DNA of 7,222 nucleotides. It comes from Bacteroidales bacterium (GTDB lineage: Bacteria; Bacteroidota; Bacteroidia; Bacteroidales; Paludibacteraceae). The DNA lies in contig CAAGML010000119.1 in assembly GCA_900771035.1 (NCBI GenBank), positions 1-7,222 on the forward strand. The letters run 5' to 3'. Shown here piece by piece: positions 1-7,045 of the stretch (positions are counted from its first letter, which is position 1; every line of letters starts with the position of its first letter). The notes under the pieces are model-generated. The model did no database searches, was not told where the DNA came from, and saw nothing but the letters and a program-made list of their open reading frames with translations. The translations under genes were made by a program, and so were the position numbers.

Positions 1-358
1 CCTTTGCAATTATAACACTTTTGGCTGATTTGATAATAATGTTTTGCAGGAAATTATTTGCCGATTTTTGTCGGTTTTTATTTACCGAAAATTGCGGGTT
101 CAAAGTTACCGATTACATCGCCTGAAATCTTTCATTTTTTCTCTAAAACTTAGTGCTGAATGTGTTTTGTTATGATAAGGTTTTTAGTCGAAACTAATGT
201 ATAATCAGAATTTTAGGTGGATATTCGGTGATGTGTCTTGTGTGGCGAATTGATTTTTGATAATGTGCCGATATTGCTATTCGTAGTAGTTTGCTTGATT
301 GTTATTTTCTGTGACTGAAAGGGTGAATCTGTGTTTGTTATTAGAGCTTAGATAATTA
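1..358. other. Gene-free AT-rich region
   Basis: No reading frame with convincing protein character was found on either strand. The stretch is T-rich on the plus strand. It contains small competing hairpins near 60-88 (CCGA/TCGG and TCGGT/ACCGA) and an isolated minus-strand match to the -7 promoter consensus at 101-108 with no partner -33 element. It probably separates the B12 operon from the next gene, which lies to the left and outside the window. Nothing here can be assigned a function. Confidence 0.6.
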
Positions 359-466
359 GAGTCCACTTGAAAAAGTCTGAGAACGCACTTTTGCGATTGA
401 TAATACACTTATAATCAGGATGTTTTTTTTCGGTTTTTTGAGAAACGACTTTTTCGAGTGGACTCA
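359..466. mobile_element. MITE-like element or IS remnant with 19-bp inverted ends
   Basis: The left end GAGTCCACTTGAAAAAGTC (359-377) and the right end GACTTTTTCGAGTGGACTC (447-465) are inverted copies matching at 18 of 19 positions. The roughly 70 bp between them are AT-rich and code for nothing. AATTA occurs directly left of the element (354-358) and again at 467-471, which would be a 5-bp target duplication if the element ends at 466. This geometry is that of a non-autonomous miniature transposable element, or of an insertion sequence that has lost its transposase gene. On the minus strand it falls just past the stop codon of the DUF4465 gene, so the RNA could fold into a long stem at the end of the operon and help terminate or stabilise it. 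No U-run follows the stem, so a terminator is the weaker reading. I cannot name the family. Confidence 0.5.
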
Positions 467-493
467 AATTATTATTACATGTTTATGAAAACG

Positions 494-1192
494 TTATTGA
501 GCTTTTATGTATTCAAAGTCGTCGATAGTTGCGTAGCAAGGGGTGTTGATGCCGAAATCGCCTGTGTCGGTTGAGTAGAAGGTTAGGACTATGCGGCGGC
601 ATGTGCCGAGGGAATGAAGTGGGATTTCGTGCCAGGTGTTGACGATGTCGTGCGTGCCATTGCGGTAATTGGCGAGGTAGGTTGTGACCGTGCCTGTGGT
701 GTCGCCAGTGGAGGAGATTCCGGTGAAGGTGACGCTGTAGTAGTCGCCATCGGTGAATGAGCGGCTGAAGCTATTGCCATTAAGGATTGTCTTATAGACG
801 TAGGTTGTGTTGTTGATAAACAGGCGGATTGGGATAATATCGCTGTCGCTGACGATTTCAGTAGGGATGGAAAAACCGGCGTATGCCACGGCAAAATTGT
901 TGCCAGAGTGGGCGTTGCCTGAAATTACGGAGTATTGGTTGATGTAAGAGCCTTCGATTGTGTCGGTGTTGTTGGAGATTGCGAAACCTTCCCAGTAGGC
1001 ATATTCTTCATCATAGTTATTGCTCAGGGTGATTATCCCAGAGGTGTAGGGGGAGGTGTAGAAATTACCTGTGGAATCAAGTGAGGCATCGTCGAAGGTG
1101 ACGACGGTTGATGGGGTCTCAGGCTCGGTGGTGTTGGTTTTGGAGCAAGAAACGAGCGAAAGAATCGCTAAGGAGATAATTGTTTTTTTCAT
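494..1192 (-). CDS. btuH: DUF4465 lipoprotein, probable BtuH-like cobalamin-binding surface protein
   Basis: A 232-residue lipoprotein precursor. Residues 1-15 form a short signal peptide ending in a lipobox (L-V-S-C, lipidated Cys16), followed by a Thr/Glu/Pro-rich linker to about residue 28. The rest matches the DUF4465 fold: YWEGFAISN (66-74), NNTTYVYK (127-134), YLANYR (172-177), Trp187, and the C-terminal block around 207-226 with GINTP and IDDF. Proteins with this domain that lie beside btuB and btuG under B12 riboswitches in gut Bacteroidota have been described as BtuH, surface lipoproteins that bind vitamin B12 very tightly. The riboswitch-led position after btuB and btuG supports that role here; binding itself is inferred. 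The gap to btuG is 58 nt and includes a small hairpin, so it is probably co-transcribed as the last gene. The start ATG sits directly before the signal peptide and no earlier start is plausible. Confidence 0.8.
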   Translation of the reverse strand: MKKTIISLAILSLVSCSKTNTTEPETPSTVVTFDDASLDSTGNFYTSPYTSGIITLSNNYDEEYAYWEGFAISNNTDTIEGSYINQYSVISGNAHSGNNFAVAYAGFSIPTEIVSDSDIIPIRLFINNTTYVYKTILNGNSFSRSFTDGDYYSVTFTGISSTGDTTGTVTTYLANYRNGTHDIVNTWHEIPLHSLGTCRRIVLTFYSTDTGDFGINTPCYATIDDFEYIKAQ

Positions 1193-1231
1193 AGAGAGTA
1201 TTATTGTTTTTGTTTTGTCACTAAGCAGGAA

Positions 1232-1250
1232 CTGACATAAATGCTGTCAG
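1232..1250 (-). other. Intercistronic stem-loop between btuG and btuH
   Basis: CTGACA (1232-1237) and TGTCAG (1245-1250) form a 6-bp perfect stem with a 7-nt loop starting immediately after the btuG stop codon. No U-run follows on the minus strand, so it is not a standard terminator. It might tune the level or stability of the btuH part of the message. Confidence 0.35.
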
Positions 1251-2330
1251 TTAGTTGTCTAAAAAGATTATAGAGGAGGGGTTAAGACCAATTTCGGATA
1301 GCTTGTAGTTCAATGTGCCGTCGGGGAGGAAACAGTAGAGGTCGCCGAAGAGAACGTAACTGCGTGCGTCAGTGATGAATAATTCACCAGATGAGGCATC
1401 GTAATGTATTGAGTAAGGGGTGGTAAAAGTGACGGAAGAATCAAGAATGTTTTCTTGGAGAATGCGGTCAGTGAGACAATCGAAGGTTTTTACCCAATAT
1501 TTTGACGTAGAGTAGTTGTAATTATACATATAAATAGTGTTGCCTGATATGTCGAAATTGAGGGGATTTATGTCATAGAATGAACGGATGACAGTGTCGA
1601 TTTCAGTGTCGATTTTGTGGAGTGAATAGTCATTAAGTCCATAATCTCCACGCGAGACAACATAGACATCTCCTTGCTCGGAAGTCGCTATGCATCCGGG
1701 ATTTATACCCACTGGGATTTGACTAATTTCTGTCATTGATGTGATGTCGATGACTGACACCGTCGCATCGTAATATGGGTAATCAAGTCCGCCGGAATTT
1801 GAGACGTAGAGTTTGTTGCCAGCGACTGTGAGATGGTCAGGATTTCGTCCTGCGGTGGCTGTGCGAGTGACTTGCAATGAGGTGGTGTCAATCTCGACTA
1901 CAGAACCGTCGAAACAGGAGACGTATGCTGACGAGTTGTGGAAAACTATATGGCGAGGCTGGCGGGCGGTGCCAGAGGCGTTATGGAGGGAAATCTGAGC
2001 GACGGAGAGGAGGGTGTGAGCGTCGATGACCTCGATGACTGAAGAGATGTCAACGACGATGTAGATTTTGTTGCCGTAGCGTTTCATGTCGTTGGCAGTG
2101 TCGCCCAAACCACGGTGGTTGAGGGTGTTGAATACGTTGTAGTCGAAAATGTTTGTGGCGAGGTCGGCGTAAGTGAGGGTGGAGTTGTTCATATTGTAAA
2201 GCCCCTCGGAGAGAATTAGTATTTTAGAAGAAGAGGGGGTTAAGGGTTGTTCAGGGCGTGGTTTGTTTTTCATCTCACAGGAGGTTAGAAAGATGATGAA
2301 GATACAGACTATTCGGCAGATGTTTTTCAT
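1251..2330 (-). CDS. btuG: BtuG-like surface lipoprotein (YncE/DUF5074-type beta-propeller), cobalamin capture
   Basis: A 359-residue lipoprotein. The signal peptide (residues 1-17) has a lipobox L-T-S-C with lipidated Cys18, then a Lys/Pro-rich linker. From about residue 36 to the end the protein is built of repeated beta-propeller blades: KILILSEGLYNMNNSTL (36-52), KIYIVV (88-93), RQPRHIVF (123-130), SAYVSCFDGSVVEIDT (134-149), GRNPDHL (161-167), KLYVSNSGG (173-181), ATVSVIDI (189-196), GDVYVVSRGDYG (220-231) and a final GLNPSSI. Such YVTN-like propellers are typical of the BtuG family, which binds cobalamin at the cell surface and caps BtuB as a lid. Only 5 nt separate its ATG from the btuB stop codon, so the two are surely co-transcribed. 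Generic YncE-like propellers bind other things, but the riboswitch and the btuB neighbour make the B12 role much the best reading. Confidence 0.88.
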   Translation of the reverse strand: MKNICRIVCIFIIFLTSCEMKNKPRPEQPLTPSSSKILILSEGLYNMNNSTLTYADLATNIFDYNVFNTLNHRGLGDTANDMKRYGNKIYIVVDISSVIEVIDAHTLLSVAQISLHNASGTARQPRHIVFHNSSAYVSCFDGSVVEIDTTSLQVTRTATAGRNPDHLTVAGNKLYVSNSGGLDYPYYDATVSVIDITSMTEISQIPVGINPGCIATSEQGDVYVVSRGDYGLNDYSLHKIDTEIDTVIRSFYDINPLNFDISGNTIYMYNYNYSTSKYWVKTFDCLTDRILQENILDSSVTFTTPYSIHYDASSGELFITDARSYVLFGDLYCFLPDGTLNYKLSEIGLNPSSIIFLDN

Positions 2331-2335
2331 TGTTA

Positions 2336-4372
2336 TCAGAATGTGTATTTAATAGTGCCGCGGAACTGACGGCCGGGCATTGGAAAATAGCGTACTACGG
2401 AATAATTTTCGTTGGTGATGTTCATTACGTCAAAAACTAAAGAGAGACAATTGTCGTTCCTGAAGCGAAAATCGTGGGAGAACGAAAGAGAGTGGTCGTA
2501 GTAGCCGGGAAGACGATTTTCGTCATAATTCTGATTGACGGCATAACGTGCGCCTGACCATACGAGAGAGTATGCAACGTTGATGTAAGGAGTGCGTACG
2601 GCGGCATTGCAAGAACCAGAAATTCGTGGTGTGTAGGGAATCTGGTGTCTATAGTCAGGAGCCTCAGAATCAGTTATATTGATAGCATAATTATATGTAT
2701 AGGATGCGGCGAGGAGGAGGTGATATTCGTCATAGAACTCGATGTCCATATCAAAGGCGAGGTCGAGGCCTGAGATGGAGACTTTGCCGTAATTTAGCAT
2801 AGTCCAAGTGAAGATATTCTTTGTTGGATAAGCCACAATCTTGTCCTGTACGAAATTCTGGTAGATGTCAGCCGTAAGGGTAAGCGAACGGAGGATAGAG
2901 ACGGAAGGTGCGGCATAAGTTAGACCTAAGTTTATCTGGTCTGTGGTCTCAGGTTTCAGGTCGCGATTGCCGACACGTCCGTAATAGAGGTCATTGAATG
3001 TCGGCAGGCGATAGATGTTCTTGTAATATAGACGAAAGCGGAAATCGGCTTGGCGGAAAGGCTTGAACGAGGCGGAAATGTAAGGTGAACAGCGGAAGCG
3101 GTTTTTCACATCAGAACTGTCGCGCGTGTGGTCGCTGACGGCGTTTAGGAGGGCAGAGCCGATGAGTGTCACCCAGGATTTTACGTATTTAAGAGAAAAA
3201 GAGGTGAGCCATTGGTAACGTGTGGGACGTGCGAAATCGTGAAGGTCAGCATCAAGAGTGTTGATGATTCCGTCAGTAGAGAGAGAAAGCGCAAGATTGA
3301 CGAGGGGGCGGTATTGTGCGGCAATGTTCAGGTAATATTCATGCTGGTAATAGAAATTCTCCTCATAGCCAAGAGAGCCGAGGTAAGAGGTATCTTTATA
3401 ATGTGTGTAGTCGTAATTGTATTTGGCATTCAATTGGATACACCACTGAGGGTGAAGGTCACGCTCGTAATGTCCCTGAACGAAAACGTTGCGGTCATTG
3501 ATGCGCTGACTGGAAAAAGAAGTTGTGTTATAGAAGATTGTAGCACCGGGGAGACCACGTTCGGAGTTATAGACATAGAGTTTCAGGTAGCCGGATTGTA
3601 TGGAATCTTCGCCGAAAAGAGTAACCTCGGTGTGAAGATTGCGGACATCGGAATTGCGGCGACGCTCGGTGGAGGAACTGTCGTTGGAAGATGTGCCGTA
3701 ATTGAACATATAAGGATAATCGCCCTTTGAATAGAGGTAATCGACATTGAAAGCAAGGGAAAGGCGGTCGTTGAAACGCCCTGCAAGAGAGAGAGAAGGA
3801 TTGAGAGTAGTGAACGAGCCGCCCTTCATAGAAATAGAGCCATTGAGGGGACGTGAACGGAAAGTTGGTTTGGTGGTGCGAATAGTGATAAGGGCGGCAG
3901 AGGCAAGTTGGCGGGCAGGGACGAAAATTTTGTCGTCCTGACCGTTGGAGAGTTCGATTGTGCCTACGTTGTCGAGGGAAAAGCGCCCAATGTCAATCTG
4001 TCCGTTTTGACCGTCAGCCACCGAAATGCCATCGTAGGCGACACCAGTGTGGGCAGCACCGAGAGAACGCACCGAGACAGTTTTTAGACCGCCAATGCCG
4101 CCATAATCCTTGATATTCACGCCAGATAGAAACTTGAGGACATCAGAGACTTGAATGGCAGGAAGTTGCTCGATGTCAATACGTGCCTTAATCTGGCGAG
4201 GTGAGGATGAGAAAGCAGACTGCGAGTGTCCGTCGGCGGTGACGACCACCTCGTCGAGATGACGCACCGAATCACCTCTGAGAGTATCAGAAGCGGTAGA
4301 GAAAGATGCTGCTGAAGACGGCAGCATAGTCCACAAGATGGACCACAGGACAAGCAGTGTGCGTTGGAGCAT
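2336..4372 (-). CDS. btuB: TonB-dependent outer-membrane cobalamin receptor BtuB
   Basis: A 678-residue precursor. Residues 1-22 are a Sec signal peptide ending in SSAA. The TonB box LDEVVVTA lies at 39-46, close to the mature N-terminus. The plug domain spans about 55-168, with QVSDVLKFLSGVNIKDYGG (74-92), VSVRSLG (99-105) and VAYDGISV (111-118). The rest is a 22-strand-type barrel with alternating aromatic and polar residues, ending in FRGTIKYTF with the C-terminal Phe usual for outer-membrane proteins. There is no carboxypeptidase-like N-terminal extension as in SusC-type transporters, so the architecture is that of a simple BtuB/FecA-class receptor. Substrate assignment rests mainly on the cobalamin riboswitch directly upstream and the BtuG- and BtuH-like genes downstream. 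Energy would come from TonB-ExbBD, encoded elsewhere. Neither a sequenced SD nor an earlier start is present; the ATG begins 15 nt after the riboswitch expression hairpin. Confidence 0.92.
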   Translation of the reverse strand: MLQRTLLVLWSILWTMLPSSAASFSTASDTLRGDSVRHLDEVVVTADGHSQSAFSSSPRQIKARIDIEQLPAIQVSDVLKFLSGVNIKDYGGIGGLKTVSVRSLGAAHTGVAYDGISVADGQNGQIDIGRFSLDNVGTIELSNGQDDKIFVPARQLASAALITIRTTKPTFRSRPLNGSISMKGGSFTTLNPSLSLAGRFNDRLSLAFNVDYLYSKGDYPYMFNYGTSSNDSSSTERRRNSDVRNLHTEVTLFGEDSIQSGYLKLYVYNSERGLPGATIFYNTTSFSSQRINDRNVFVQGHYERDLHPQWCIQLNAKYNYDYTHYKDTSYLGSLGYEENFYYQHEYYLNIAAQYRPLVNLALSLSTDGIINTLDADLHDFARPTRYQWLTSFSLKYVKSWVTLIGSALLNAVSDHTRDSSDVKNRFRCSPYISASFKPFRQADFRFRLYYKNIYRLPTFNDLYYGRVGNRDLKPETTDQINLGLTYAAPSVSILRSLTLTADIYQNFVQDKIVAYPTKNIFTWTMLNYGKVSISGLDLAFDMDIEFYDEYHLLLAASYTYNYAINITDSEAPDYRHQIPYTPRISGSCNAAVRTPYINVAYSLVWSGARYAVNQNYDENRLPGYYDHSLSFSHDFRFRNDNCLSLVFDVMNITNENYSVVRYFPMPGRQFRGTIKYTF

Positions 4373-4387
4373 TAGAGAGAGTTTTGG

Positions 4388-4617
4388 GCACCTTTCCTCG
4401 AGGTACGTAAAACAAAATAATGTGTCGATGGCAGGTCTTCTGACTTATCCCCGTCGGTCGGACTTTTGCGCCTTCCCACTACGGGGTTAGCCGTAGCAGT
4501 GGCAAAGTGAATGAACATCCGAAAGACGTTTTTTGTAGGAATCACAGCAGCGGGACTGTCCGGGAGTTTCACCCGATTCCCTATTACTCAGCGATATACC
4601 GAAAAGATAGTCGCTGA
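4388..4617 (-). promoter_or_regulatory. Cobalamin (B12) riboswitch controlling the btuB operon
   Basis: Read on the minus strand, the leader holds the standard cobalamin aptamer parts in order: a 5' GGT (near 4600), the core beginning AATAGGGAATC and containing GGTGAAA and CAGTCCCGC (4585-4550), GCCACTG (4503-4497), GGGAAGGCGC (4477-4468) and the B12 box AAGTCAGAAGACCTGCC (4446-4430). Downstream, GTACCT (4406-4401) pairs with AGGTGC (4393-4388) to make an expression-platform hairpin whose loop CGAGGAA could kiss TTCCT in the aptamer (4541-4537), as expected for the L5-L13 interaction. The btuB ATG lies 15 nt after this hairpin and there is no U-run, so control of translation start is more likely than termination. 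Cobalamin binding should reduce expression of btuB, btuG and btuH. Confidence 0.96.
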
Positions 4618-4630
4618 ACCATGACAGGTG

Positions 4631-4661
4631 CAAAGGTAAAGATTATTTTTGGAATAAGAAA
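4631..4661 (-). promoter_or_regulatory. Promoter of the riboswitch-btuBGH transcript
   Basis: On the minus strand TACCTTTG (4638-4631) is a perfect match to the Bacteroidota -7 consensus TAnnTTTG. Nineteen bases upstream is TTTC (4661-4658), one base off the -33 TTTG element. Transcription would start near 4625, just before the riboswitch aptamer. Confidence 0.75.
4644..4651 (+). promoter_or_regulatory. Possible -7 element of a clpB promoter
   Basis: TATTTTTG fits the TAnnTTTG consensus on the plus strand and would start RNA near 4658, giving a leader of about 100 nt before the clpB ATG. No TTG-type -33 element is seen 19-21 nt upstream, so this is only a candidate. It overlaps the btu promoter on the opposite strand. 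Confidence 0.3.
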
Positions 4662-4670
4662 GGGTAGAGG

Positions 4671-4687
4671 TGTGACAATTTGTCACA
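4671..4687. promoter_or_regulatory. Perfect 8-1-8 palindrome, candidate operator
   Basis: TGTGACAA-T-TTGTCACA is a perfect inverted repeat in the divergent btuB/clpB intergenic region. It lies 10 bp upstream of the -33 element of the btu promoter and 71 bp before the clpB ATG. The TGTGA/TCACA ends recall CRP/FNR-family sites, but the spacing is 7 rather than 6, and it does not match the Rex or CIRCE patterns. A dimeric regulator of one or both genes is a fair inference; its identity is unknown. Confidence 0.45.
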
Positions 4688-4757
4688 ATAAGAGGATTTT
4701 TTGTAAAAGGAATGGTTGTTGATTGGTTTACAGAAGATAACAAAACATTGTGATACC

Positions 4758-6887
4758 ATGAACAACAAAGAAAACAACATGAAATGCGAGAATTTGGACC
4801 GTTACGCCATAAACCTCAACGAGAGGGCGAGAAACGGTAAACTTGACCCTGTGATTGGCAGGGACGAGGAAATAAGGAGAGTGTTGCAGATACTCTCAAG
4901 AAGGACGAAAAACAACCCTATATTGATAGGTGAGCCAGGTACGGGAAAGACTGCCATTGCCGAGGGGCTTGCGCATAGAATTGAGCGAGGGGACGTGCCT
5001 GAGAACCTGAAAAGCAAGCAGATATACTCGTTGGATATGGGTGCATTGATAGCAGGTGCGAAATATCAAGGTGAGTTTGAGGAGAGGCTCAAGGGGGTTA
5101 TAAACGAGGTTGTGAAATCGGACGGTGAAATAATACTGTTCATTGACGAGATTCACACATTGGTAGGTGCAGGGAAAAGCGGTGGCGCGATGGACGCTGC
5201 AAATATTCTGAAACCTGCTTTGGCGCGTGGGGAACTGCGTGCAATAGGCGCAACGACATTGGACGAATATCAGAAATACTTCGAAACTGATAAGGCGTTG
5301 GAGCGTAGGTTTCAGACTGTTATGGTTGAAGAACCAGACGTGGCTGCTACGATTTCGATACTTCGAGGACTGAAAGAGAGGTATGAAAACCACCACAAAG
5401 TGAGGATTCAGGACGACGCTATAATTGCGGCTGTGCAATTGTCGGACAGATATATAACAGACAGGTTTCTGCCTGACAAAGCCATTGACCTGATGGACGA
5501 AGCAGCGGCAAGACTGAGGCTTGAGATGGACTCTGTGCCTGAAGAGTTGGACACTATAAACAGGAATATCAAGCAGTTGGAGATTGAACGTGCTGCCATA
5601 AAAAGAGAGAACGACAAAGAGAAACTGAAGCAGATTGATGGTGAGTTGGAGATTTTGCGTGGTCAGCAGAGTGAGATTGAGCGTAGATGGAACGAGGAAA
5701 AGGCTGAGGTGGAGATTGTTCAGAAAAACAAAGAACAGATAGAGAGACTGAAATTCCAGGCTGACAGGGCAGAGAGAGAGGGCGACTACGGGAAAGTGGC
5801 TGAGATACGTTACGGCAAGCTGGCGGAGCTTCAGAAACAGATTGACGAGGCGACGGAGAGACTGAAAACCCGTGGTCAGGAGATGCTTATCAAACAGGAG
5901 GTTGACGCAGAAGACATAGCCGAAGTTGTGTCGAAATGGACAGGTATTCCAGTGAGGAAAATGGCAACTTCGGAGCGTGAGAAACTGCTGAACCTTGAGG
6001 AGGAGTTGCACAAACGTGTGGTAGGACAGAACGAGGCTATAACCGCCGTGAGCAATGCTATCAGGAGAAGCCGTGCTGGTTTGCTGGATCCTAAGAGACC
6101 TATCGGGTCATTCATATTCTTAGGCACGACAGGCGTGGGCAAGACTGAGTTGGCAAAAGCGTTGGCGGACTACCTGTTTGATGACGAAAATATGATAACG
6201 AGGATTGACATGTCCGAGTATCAAGAGAAATTCAGTGCGACAAGACTGATAGGAGCGCCTCCGGGGTATGTTGGTTATGACGAAGGAGGGCAGTTGACAG
6301 AGGCAATCAGGAGGAAACCTTATTCAGTGGTGCTGTTTGACGAAATTGAGAAAGCGCACCCTGATGTGTTCAACGTGTTGCTGCAAGTTTTAGACGACGG
6401 ACGACTGACAGACAACAAAGGCAGGACAGTGAACTTCAAGAACACAATAATAATAATGACCTCGAACCTCGGTTCACAACTGATACGCCAGAACATGGAG
6501 AACGGTGAGGTGATAGAGAAGACGAGAAACGAGGTTATGGAACTGCTGAGGCAATCGGTGAAACCTGAGTTCCTGAACAGGATAGACGAGACGATAATGT
6601 TCACGCCGTTGAATAGGGAGGAGATTAAGGAGATTGTCAGGTTGCAGGTGGGTTTGGTCAGCCGGATGTTGGCAGGAAACGGCATACAATTCACGGCAGA
6701 TGAAGCGGCAATTGACATGCTGGCGGACGAAGGTTACGACCCACAATATGGCGCAAGGCCTGTGAAGAGGGTGCTTCAGAACAGGGTTCTCAACCAGTTG
6801 TCGAAGGATATGATTGCAGGTTTGGTTGACCGTGAAAAGCCAATAATTGTCACGGTGGAGGACGAAAAACTGGCGTTCCGCAACTGA
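4758..6887 (+). CDS. clpB: ClpB (Hsp100) disaggregase lacking the N-terminal domain
   Basis: A 709-residue AAA+ protein. Ring 1 has Walker A GEPGTGKT (58-65), pore-loop Tyr103, Walker B with Glu131 and arginine fingers Arg183/Arg184. The M domain is a full-length coiled coil (about 260-375), which marks ClpB rather than ClpA or ClpC. Ring 2 has Walker A GTTGVGKT (456-463), pore loop GYVGY (503-507) and Walker [10 protein letters not shown] with Glu529. No ClpP-docking IGL/F tripeptide is seen. ClpB normally works with DnaK-DnaJ to pull proteins out of cytoplasmic aggregates. The usual N-terminal substrate-binding domain of about 150 residues is absent: upstream DNA is intergenic and then the B12 riboswitch. 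ATG 4758 was chosen as the first ATG in frame; ATG 4779 is a possible alternative and TTG 4716 is unlikely. Arg AGG/AGA and Ile ATA codons are frequent, unlike in btuB. Confidence 0.95.
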   Translation: MNNKENNMKCENLDRYAINLNERARNGKLDPVIGRDEEIRRVLQILSRRTKNNPILIGEPGTGKTAIAEGLAHRIERGDVPENLKSKQIYSLDMGALIAGAKYQGEFEERLKGVINEVVKSDGEIILFIDEIHTLVGAGKSGGAMDAANILKPALARGELRAIGATTLDEYQKYFETDKALERRFQTVMVEEPDVAATISILRGLKERYENHHKVRIQDDAIIAAVQLSDRYITDRFLPDKAIDLMDEAAARLRLEMDSVPEELDTINRNIKQLEIERAAIKRENDKEKLKQIDGELEILRGQQSEIERRWNEEKAEVEIVQKNKEQIERLKFQADRAEREGDYGKVAEIRYGKLAELQKQIDEATERLKTRGQEMLIKQEVDAEDIAEVVSKWTGIPVRKMATSEREKLLNLEEELHKRVVGQNEAITAVSNAIRRSRAGLLDPKRPIGSFIFLGTTGVGKTELAKALADYLFDDENMITRIDMSEYQEKFSATRLIGAPPGYVGYDEGGQLTEAIRRKPYSVVLFDEIEKAHPDVFNVLLQVLDDGRLTDNKGRTVNFKNTIIIMTSNLGSQLIRQNMENGEVIEKTRNEVMELLRQSVKPEFLNRIDETIMFTPLNREEIKEIVRLQVGLVSRMLAGNGIQFTADEAAIDMLADEGYDPQYGARPVKRVLQNRVLNQLSKDMIAGLVDREKPIIVTVEDEKLAFRN

Positions 6888-6906
6888 TTTTCCTGAGTGA
6901 CGATGT

Positions 6907-6948
6907 ATCCGCCGTGAGGTTTTTAGTAGCTTATACGGCGGATTTTTT
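6907..6948 (+). terminator. Rho-independent terminator after clpB
   Basis: ATCCGCCGT (6907-6915) pairs perfectly with ACGGCGGAT (6935-6943), a 9-bp GC-rich stem with a 19-nt loop, followed at once by a T-run to 6948. It lies 20 nt past the clpB stop codon and isolates clpB from the RNA genes to the right. Confidence 0.88.
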
Positions 6949-7010
6949 GTTTGTAATGTTCTGATGGGGCGAGTGTTGAAGGATGGTGAAAATTTTTTTG
7001 GGAAAAACGC

Positions 7011-7040
7011 TTGCAGATGCGGAAAAAAGTCGTACCTTTG
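7011..7040 (+). promoter_or_regulatory. Promoter of the ffs-tRNA unit
   Basis: TTG (7011-7013) serves as the -33 element and TACCTTTG (7033-7040) as a perfect -7 element, 19 nt apart, as expected for the Bacteroidota primary sigma factor. The start would fall near 7046, exactly where the folded SRP RNA begins. Confidence 0.82.
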
Positions 7041-7045
7041 CAGCC

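Noticed and set aside
61..79. Small hairpin CCGA/TCGG followed by five Ts, possible terminator
   Set aside because: The stem is only 4-5 bp and competes with an overlapping TCGGT/ACCGA hairpin; no gene is seen to end just before it.
101..108. Minus-strand TAACTTTG matching the -7 consensus
   Set aside because: No TTG-type -33 element lies 19-21 bp away and no gene is visible downstream in the window, so a chance match is likely.
359..465. Reading the large inverted repeat as a CRISPR repeat pair or ordinary terminator
   Set aside because: There are only two copies, inverted rather than direct, the spacing of about 70 bp is too long for a hairpin terminator, and no U-run follows on either strand.
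589..894. Second frame on the minus strand inside the DUF4465 gene (101 codons)
   Set aside because: It is a low-complexity Ser/Thr/Pro/Ala translation in a shifted frame of a well-supported gene.
3212..3730. Plus-strand open frame of 172 codons inside btuB
   Set aside because: It lies wholly within the barrel-coding part of btuB on the opposite strand and has no promoter, start context or family resemblance.
4372..4572. Minus-strand open frame of 66 codons ahead of btuB
   Set aside because: It coincides with the conserved cobalamin riboswitch, whose bases are constrained by RNA structure; the peptide has no protein-like features.
4671..4687. Palindrome as a CIRCE, Rex or CRP heat-shock or redox operator
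   Set aside because: CIRCE has TTAGCACTC arms with a 9-bp spacer, Rex needs TTGTGA with a 6-bp spacer, and CRP sites have 6 bp between TGTGA and TCACA; none fits, so no regulator was named.
4896..6011. Long minus-strand open frame (371 codons) opposite clpB
   Set aside because: It is antisense to highly conserved ClpB sequence; its translation is an odd Leu/Phe/Cys/His-rich string with no recognisable domain. It arises from the purine-rich plus strand leaving few stop codons on the other side.
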